Assembly: GCF_041929205.1 (NCBI RefSeq)
Contig: NZ_JBHFNT010000305.1
Length of the DNA stretch: 64,000 bases
DNA from: Floridanema evergladense
GTDB lineage: Bacteria; Cyanobacteriota; Cyanobacteriia; Cyanobacteriales; Aerosakkonemataceae
Strand: one strand, 5' to 3'
Shown here: positions 59,406 through 64,000 of the stretch, one piece after another
How the letters are laid out: every line of letters begins with the position of its first letter
Position numbering within the stretch: the stretch's first letter is position 1
The notes under the pieces: generated by a model
Told to the model about the DNA's origin: nothing
What the model saw: only the letters and a program-made list of their open reading frames with translations
The model's database searches: none
Position numbers and translations under genes: made by a program

Positions 59406-62084
59406 CTAGTTACCAAGGTAGCCAACGTAAAGGGGAATTTGTTTTCCACTAATATAGTTTGGTACACCGTTACGAGTTAGATTCCGGGTCACTCCGTTCC
59501 TTGTTTCCCGAACGTAGGTGGTGTATTCAAAATCCTCATCGTCTACAAATTGAATTTCTGCCATACTGATGGAAATCGAAGATTCATTATTAATGAACAT
59601 CGGGTCGTTTTGTTGACCATTGGGAGCAGTAGTTGTGGTGTAGGCGAAGCCACCGAGTAACTCAGTTTTTCCACCTGCTCTTGTATCAATTAGTGTACCG
59701 CCCCGCTCGGTTTTTAGCCCGAAAATCCAAAGATTTCCGCCATTATTGATGATGTGAGTTCCCTGATTCTCCACATTTAACTGGCGTGCCCAGATATTTT
59801 GCCTGTTGAATCTCCAGTTGGAAACAGGATTGGAGACCACATCTTCGAGAAACACATCCCCGGTACCTGTCATATTACCCGATACATTTGAAGAGTGGCG
59901 AATGACGATCGTCCGAGAAGAAGCATTCTCAAAGGTTGGATTTGCGTAGTAACCGCCCCAAAACCGCTCAAATACAACTACTGGACTATTGCCTTCTACT
60001 AATCTGAAGCCAGGATAGGTTTGGTTGGATTCACTGCCAACAATTATACCTGCCTCGGTACCGATGACGCGGCGTACATTGTTGCGGACGAGAACTGTAC
60101 CGCCCAAGTGGTAAGTTCCATTGGGGAAGTAAACTGTTGTTCTTCCTGAATCGATCGCTTGTTGAATCGCCGCCGTATCATCGAGCCCATCGTTAGGTAT
60201 TGCGCCAAAAGAAGTGACATTCGCCCAAGGAGTTGCGATCGGATCGTCCCAAGGCACATCAGGAGTTTCCTTGATTGACAGATTCAGAGTTCGCTGTGGT
60301 GAAGTAAACAGACTTGTCACGCCACCGCCGACAAATTCCGTGATATTTGCTCCAGCCTGTGTCACATTGGCGTTGCGGAGAGCAGCTTGATAACCGGAAG
60401 TGGTGATGTTGCGAGCTAGTAAATCATTTTGGAAAACGCTTTCAATAGCTGGTCTGGTGGCTGCGCCAGTAGTACCAGTTAAGGTGGAATCAATTAAAGT
60501 CATCCTTCCTCCGGCGTTGTAAACCCCTGTCACGGAATTTGTACTGTTTAATCCCCGGATGTTGACTACTTGACCCGCGTTGAGGAAGCCGTACACACTT
60601 TGGTTCCGCAGCGTGATGTTTTCAAAGGTCATGCTGTTGACGTTGAAGCCAGTGCGAACGCCGTATTGGAATCCATCAACAGTTACGTTCTTAACCAACA
60701 ACGGACCGATTTCATCCGTAAAATTCATATCCAAGCCATTGATCCCCTGCTTATCTGCCGATCGAATCGTTACTTCCCGCAGGGTTCCTTGGTTGTTGGC
60801 GTTAAACTGAATGCCGATCGCTCCAGCATTTCCCACTCCTGTATCCAGTGTTAAGTTCCGAATCGAGTTACGGAACCGTTGGGCTGGGCCAGGTCCGGTG
60901 TAAATTACTGATTTCGGTGTGTTGGTGTTTGTGTATCCAGGGGCATTATCCCTTAGCTTGACGATCGTCCCCTGCTGACTTTGCCCTTGCAGAATTGTGT
61001 TCTTGTAGTCATTTCCTGTACCTGGAGTGCCTGCGGGCCAACTTAAGGTATTGGAAACCAGGTAAGTTCCATTTGGCAAATAAATAATTCTCCCGCCATT
61101 GGGATAAGCATTCAACGCCGCTTGAATTGCCGCTGTATCATCTGTGACTCCATCTCCCTTGGCACCAAACTGGGTTTTGACATTGATTACCCCTGCATCG
61201 GCAGGAAAGACTATATTTTCACTATTCCCGGTACTTGGTGGTGGATTTGTGGTTGGTGGTGCTGGCACATTCACCAGGAAACTACCCAACGTGGATGCAG
61301 GCACAAAATTGTTACTGGTATCACTGACTTGGTTGGGTTGTAAGGCGAAACTGTAGCTGCCGTTATCATCGATCGTCCAAGTACCACCAGGAACACTGAT
61401 TCCGTAGGTCGCCGTGCGTGGTGTGCCATTGGTATTGTTGTTCACACTCACCAAAGCTGCCATCTGGCTAAAACCATTGGGTCCGGTTACTAAAATATCT
61501 CCTCCATCGAATGTGGCTACATTCATTGCTGTATTGTCCGAATATGTGACATTAAATTGATATGTGGTGCCGCCTTCTGTCAAGATATCTGAGGCTGTCA
61601 AACTGGCGATCGGCGGAGTGGTATCAACGGGAGGGGAACCACCTACAGGAGTAGAATATAACTGGCTTTGGGAAATCACTTGCTTGGATAGATTTGGTCC
61701 CGACCATAGCAGTCGAGTAGATGCCCGTCCACGAAAATCAAAGTATTCCAGTTTGATATCGTACATCCGATCGCCTGTGAGATTGATGATACCGCTTCTT
61801 TTAGTAACTACTCCTGCATCATCCCACTCGTTAATCAGTAGTTGTCCATTCACCCACAGTTTAACTCCATCATCTGCTTCGGTAAAAAATGTGTAGTTAC
61901 CGGAGGTGGCGACTTTTACCTGTCCCGTCCAGCGAACTGAAAAGCTATCGGAACCAATTCCTGTACTGGGCGAACCCGTACCCCAATTAAAGTCCACTGT
62001 ACTGTCTGTGCGAGTAAGTATGAGATTCGTCAGGTTGGCATTATCATAGTACTCGCCGCGCAAACCATTACCGATCGGGTCCAT
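59406..62084 (-). CDS. PA14 / tandem pectate-lyase-like surface protein
   Basis: An 892-residue protein. PA14 at about 5-145 (LRGEYYDNANLT, GNYTFFTEADDGVKLWVNGQ), a beta-sandwich at about 155-280, then two right-handed beta-helix repeats at about 295-600 (FGAKGDGVTDDTAAIQAAL) and 625-880 (FGAIPNDGLDDTAAIQQAI), of the GH55/pectate-lyase-3 type. AGGAGG lies before the ATG. No signal peptide is visible, so export by type I or another route is inferred. It probably binds or cuts surface polysaccharide. Confidence 0.88.
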   Translation of the reverse strand: MDPIGNGLRGEYYDNANLTNLILTRTDSTVDFNWGTGSPSTGIGSDSFSVRWTGQVKVATSGNYTFFTEADDGVKLWVNGQLLINEWDDAGVVTKRSGIINLTGDRMYDIKLEYFDFRGRASTRLLWSGPNLSKQVISQSQLYSTPVGGSPPVDTTPPIASLTASDILTEGGTTYQFNVTYSDNTAMNVATFDGGDILVTGPNGFSQMAALVSVNNNTNGTPRTATYGISVPGGTWTIDDNGSYSFALQPNQVSDTSNNFVPASTLGSFLVNVPAPPTTNPPPSTGNSENIVFPADAGVINVKTQFGAKGDGVTDDTAAIQAALNAYPNGGRIIYLPNGTYLVSNTLSWPAGTPGTGNDYKNTILQGQSQQGTIVKLRDNAPGYTNTNTPKSVIYTGPGPAQRFRNSIRNLTLDTGVGNAGAIGIQFNANNQGTLREVTIRSADKQGINGLDMNFTDEIGPLLVKNVTVDGFQYGVRTGFNVNSMTFENITLRNQSVYGFLNAGQVVNIRGLNSTNSVTGVYNAGGRMTLIDSTLTGTTGAATRPAIESVFQNDLLARNITTSGYQAALRNANVTQAGANITEFVGGGVTSLFTSPQRTLNLSIKETPDVPWDDPIATPWANVTSFGAIPNDGLDDTAAIQQAIDSGRTTVYFPNGTYHLGGTVLVRNNVRRVIGTEAGIIVGSESNQTYPGFRLVEGNSPVVVFERFWGGYYANPTFENASSRTIVIRHSSNVSGNMTGTGDVFLEDVVSNPVSNWRFNRQNIWARQLNVENQGTHIINNGGNLWIFGLKTERGGTLIDTRAGGKTELLGGFAYTTTTAPNGQQNDPMFINNESSISISMAEIQFVDDEDFEYTTYVRETRNGVTRNLTRNGVPNYISGKQIPLYVGYLGN

Positions 62085-62729
62085 TTTTAGTTCCTCCTAG
62101 TAATAAAGGTATCAATGTAAATTGAGTAGTTTTTACTGCTGATTTTTTTTCGGTTGAGTCATTTTTTGGGGTTACTAAATGAGAGATTTTCTGTCTATAC
62201 AATTAGATGGTGCTTGTTCCCTCACGAGTTAGGAGAAAGAAATTTATTCTTGCTTTTTTTGACCTTTTTATCTTATGTTTATGAAAGGTTCCTAATCAGT
62301 CAGGATTTGAATTTGATTAATCATAGACGAAAGCTATTATATCTATTGATAAAGTTAGCAACGTTGCCAGATTTGTTGGCAAATGAATTGTATTAATGAG
62401 TACAAACTAAATAATCTACTTTGTATGATAATAGCAGTAACAGTAAATAACAAGTAAATTTGAAAATATTTTTTTCCGTTACTAGGAATTGATCGCTTTT
62501 TACCATAAAGAGTTGTGAGTAACTGGGTAAAGTAATGAAAATTTTAAATCATAACCTGTAGGATTGATTAAATAATATTTCATTCCCCTAATTTATGAAG
62601 TTTTTGTAAATACTTGATTAAGTTTCAATGAATTTTTTATTACCGCTATTAATTGGACGATGAACCGGGGCGGCTTTCCCCTACTAATCAGGTTTACTTA
62701 TCACTATAAATGCTGGAGAGTCGAGCCAT
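62085..62729. other. gene-free interval
   Basis: About 645 AT-rich bases. An 80-codon plus-strand frame (62154-62396) has no ribosome site or recognised family. The PA14 gene's AGGAGG lies next to its start. No repeat was recognised. Confidence 0.4.
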
Positions 62730-64000
62730 TTATTTATGTATATCGCTGGAAAAAGTTGAGGTGTTTAAAAACTGCTGTTCGGCTGGTTTAGTCCAAAGTT
62801 TAAGATTGAGATTTTCCCACTCCATTTCTAGCCAATTATCAATAATATTAATGGATACTTCCGGCGATAAAATTTTTTCAGTTGATACTTTGAGGGCAAA
62901 TGCGATCGCGCTTTGGCTAAGATTAGAAAAATTAAATACTTGGTTCTTCCCAGTACATAACACCATATCTAGATAAAAACATTGTGAGTCTTGATGAATT
63001 TGCCATTTGCCTTTCGATCGAGCAAATTGTGCGTAGGGAATTTGGATCTGAATATTTAAATCGCCAAAGGACAGACAAACATTTGAGTTCAGAGTAGCTA
63101 ATGATGAAAGCTGAGTCTTGAGATTTTTCATATTAATAGAACCGCCAAATTCAAAACGCAATCGCAAATCTGCGATCGGCAATTGAAAATTATATTTCTT
63201 CTTTTGGCTAATGTAAGGATTGATCGGGTTAATGTCGGTAGCGAAACAAACCCCGGCGAGAATATTTCCCTCGTTTTGGACGGTAAAAAATTGTGCTGCT
63301 GCATAATCTATATTGTTGTATAAACAGCGTACTCTTAAATAACTTGGCTCTTGATATGTTCCCCAATAGATCAATAAAGGTCGCCGCTGATGCCAAAAAT
63401 CACTGTAATTAACACTTCCCAAAGTAAAAGCGGGAGTAAGATAACTTTTTAGCACCTGATTGGGTAATCTTTTCAACAAGGTTTGAGTTACAGTCCGAGG
63501 TTCATTTAAGTAGAAAAATAGTGTTTCTAAATCAGCGGGACAAGGTAAGGGGAGGCGATATTCATTTAGAGCAGCATACTTTTCCAAACTGCCAAAATCT
63601 ATTAATTCAGAGGTAGAACGTTCTATTAATGTTAATACTTCGATTGGCAGTAATGTAGAGTTACTTCGGCTATGGGGACCCGCCCATTGGCGAGTAGGAG
63701 GATGGAAATGAACAGCTATTTCTTTCCAACATAAACGATAGAGTGGTTCAACTAGTTCTGCTACTATGACATTGTTAAACTCGTTGGCGTATAGCCTCAG
63801 ACGACCTAAAAGTTCTAAAGTAATGACTGTATAAACTGGACTGTTGTATTCACTAAAACTATCTTGTTCGAGGATGTATTGAAAGAATTCCTGAAGACGA
63901 TTTATTCCATAATTGTACAAATCATTGATTTCATAGATTTGACCTGTAACTAAGGTTACATAAATGCCCATAATGGCAATGTTGGTGTAATCAAGAGGGA
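62730..64000 (-). CDS. unrecognised protein, 5' part cut by window end
   Basis: At least 423 residues, with the frame open through base 64000 (in-frame codons LDYTNIAI precede the ATG at 63971), so the start lies outside. The visible N-terminal half is helical (NDLYNYGINRLQEFFQYILE), with a conserved-looking VHFHPPTRQWAGPHSRSN motif; the C-terminal half is beta-rich (LRLRFEFGGSINMKNLKTQL). An (alpha/alpha) toroid plus beta-sandwich lyase- or hydrolase-like layout is possible. The family is unknown to me. Confidence 0.7.
   Translation of the reverse strand, partial: PLDYTNIAIMGIYVTLVTGQIYEINDLYNYGINRLQEFFQYILEQDSFSEYNSPVYTVITLELLGRLRLYANEFNNVIVAELVEPLYRLCWKEIAVHFHPPTRQWAGPHSRSNSTLLPIEVLTLIERSTSELIDFGSLEKYAALNEYRLPLPCPADLETLFFYLNEPRTVTQTLLKRLPNQVLKSYLTPAFTLGSVNYSDFWHQRRPLLIYWGTYQEPSYLRVRCLYNNIDYAAAQFFTVQNEGNILAGVCFATDINPINPYISQKKKYNFQLPIADLRLRFEFGGSINMKNLKTQLSSLATLNSNVCLSFGDLNIQIQIPYAQFARSKGKWQIHQDSQCFYLDMVLCTGKNQVFNFSNLSQSAIAFALKVSTEKILSPEVSINIIDNWLEMEWENLNLKLWTKPAEQQFLNTSTFSSDIHK

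Noticed and set aside
62154..62396. 80-codon plus-strand frame
   Set aside because: AT-rich, no ribosome site and no recognised family.

Overview
The window comes from the chromosome of a cyanobacterium, most likely a filamentous one. The evidence is the dense scatter of GCGATCGC-type (HIP1-like) octamers, the cyanobacterial gene order pipX-pipY-sepF-proC, the group mlaE-like permease / DUF3119 / DUF3086 / plsY, many cyanobacterium-specific hypothetical genes, and short tandem heptanucleotide repeats (ggggact, ttggtca, caaaact, aactacc) of the STRR type described from filamentous cyanobacteria. No rRNA, tRNA, prophage, CRISPR array or intact insertion sequence was seen.

Layout. 0-5 kb: ald, then a tightly overlapping signalling operon (receiver protein, CheC-like phosphatase, PAS-GAF-GGDEF diguanylate cyclase). 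5-15 kb: housekeeping and hypothetical genes (fmt, an OmpA-domain protein, a secreted repeat protein, a SLOG/LOG-like protein divergent from a DUF389 membrane protein, ubiA, ppx/gppA, an Rpn/DUF2887 nuclease-like gene). 15-19 kb: lipid-transport and lipid-synthesis group (MlaE-like permease, DUF3119, DUF3086, PlsY). 19-26 kb: proC, sepF, pipY and pipX on the minus strand, then EcfT, Der and an Rpn-like gene. 26-33 kb: TrmN6-like methyltransferase, a large two-GAF diguanylate cyclase with cyanobacteriochrome-type Cys-His, a Rieske protein beside a small PepSY-like membrane protein, a broken Rpn/DUF4351 gene, DoxX and an SMR-type transporter.

32.8-64 kb is mainly a cell-surface polysaccharide locus, almost wholly on the minus strand. 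It holds a YqeG phosphatase beside a polyprenyl-phosphate phosphoribosyltransferase-like UbiA protein, a 1079-residue membrane-GT-like plus glycosidase-like fusion, a hexapeptide acetyltransferase, an acyltransferase-3 protein with the usual His replaced by Lys, WecG/TagA, a GT87-like protein, two GT4 glycosyltransferases, an ABC exporter, a sugar-nucleotide epimerase, a putative rhamnosyltransferase, a GMC oxidoreductase, a YdcF protein, a Wzc-type tyrosine autokinase, a Wzy-like polymerase/ligase, a PA14-pectate-lyase protein and a gene cut by the window end. No obvious Wzx flippase or outer-membrane export (OPX) gene is inside the window. The genes suggest assembly, acylation, export and trimming of an exopolysaccharide, and two c-di-GMP synthases lie upstream.

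The most unusual DNA-level signal is that heptanucleotide repeat blocks sit between near-perfect copies of the 3' end of the adjacent gene (fmt, and the mlaE-like gene). Each copy keeps the last codons and the stop. A third block of cagat-type repeats is flanked by a 49-bp duplication. This looks like repeat insertion or expansion with a flank duplication that leaves a usable gene end.
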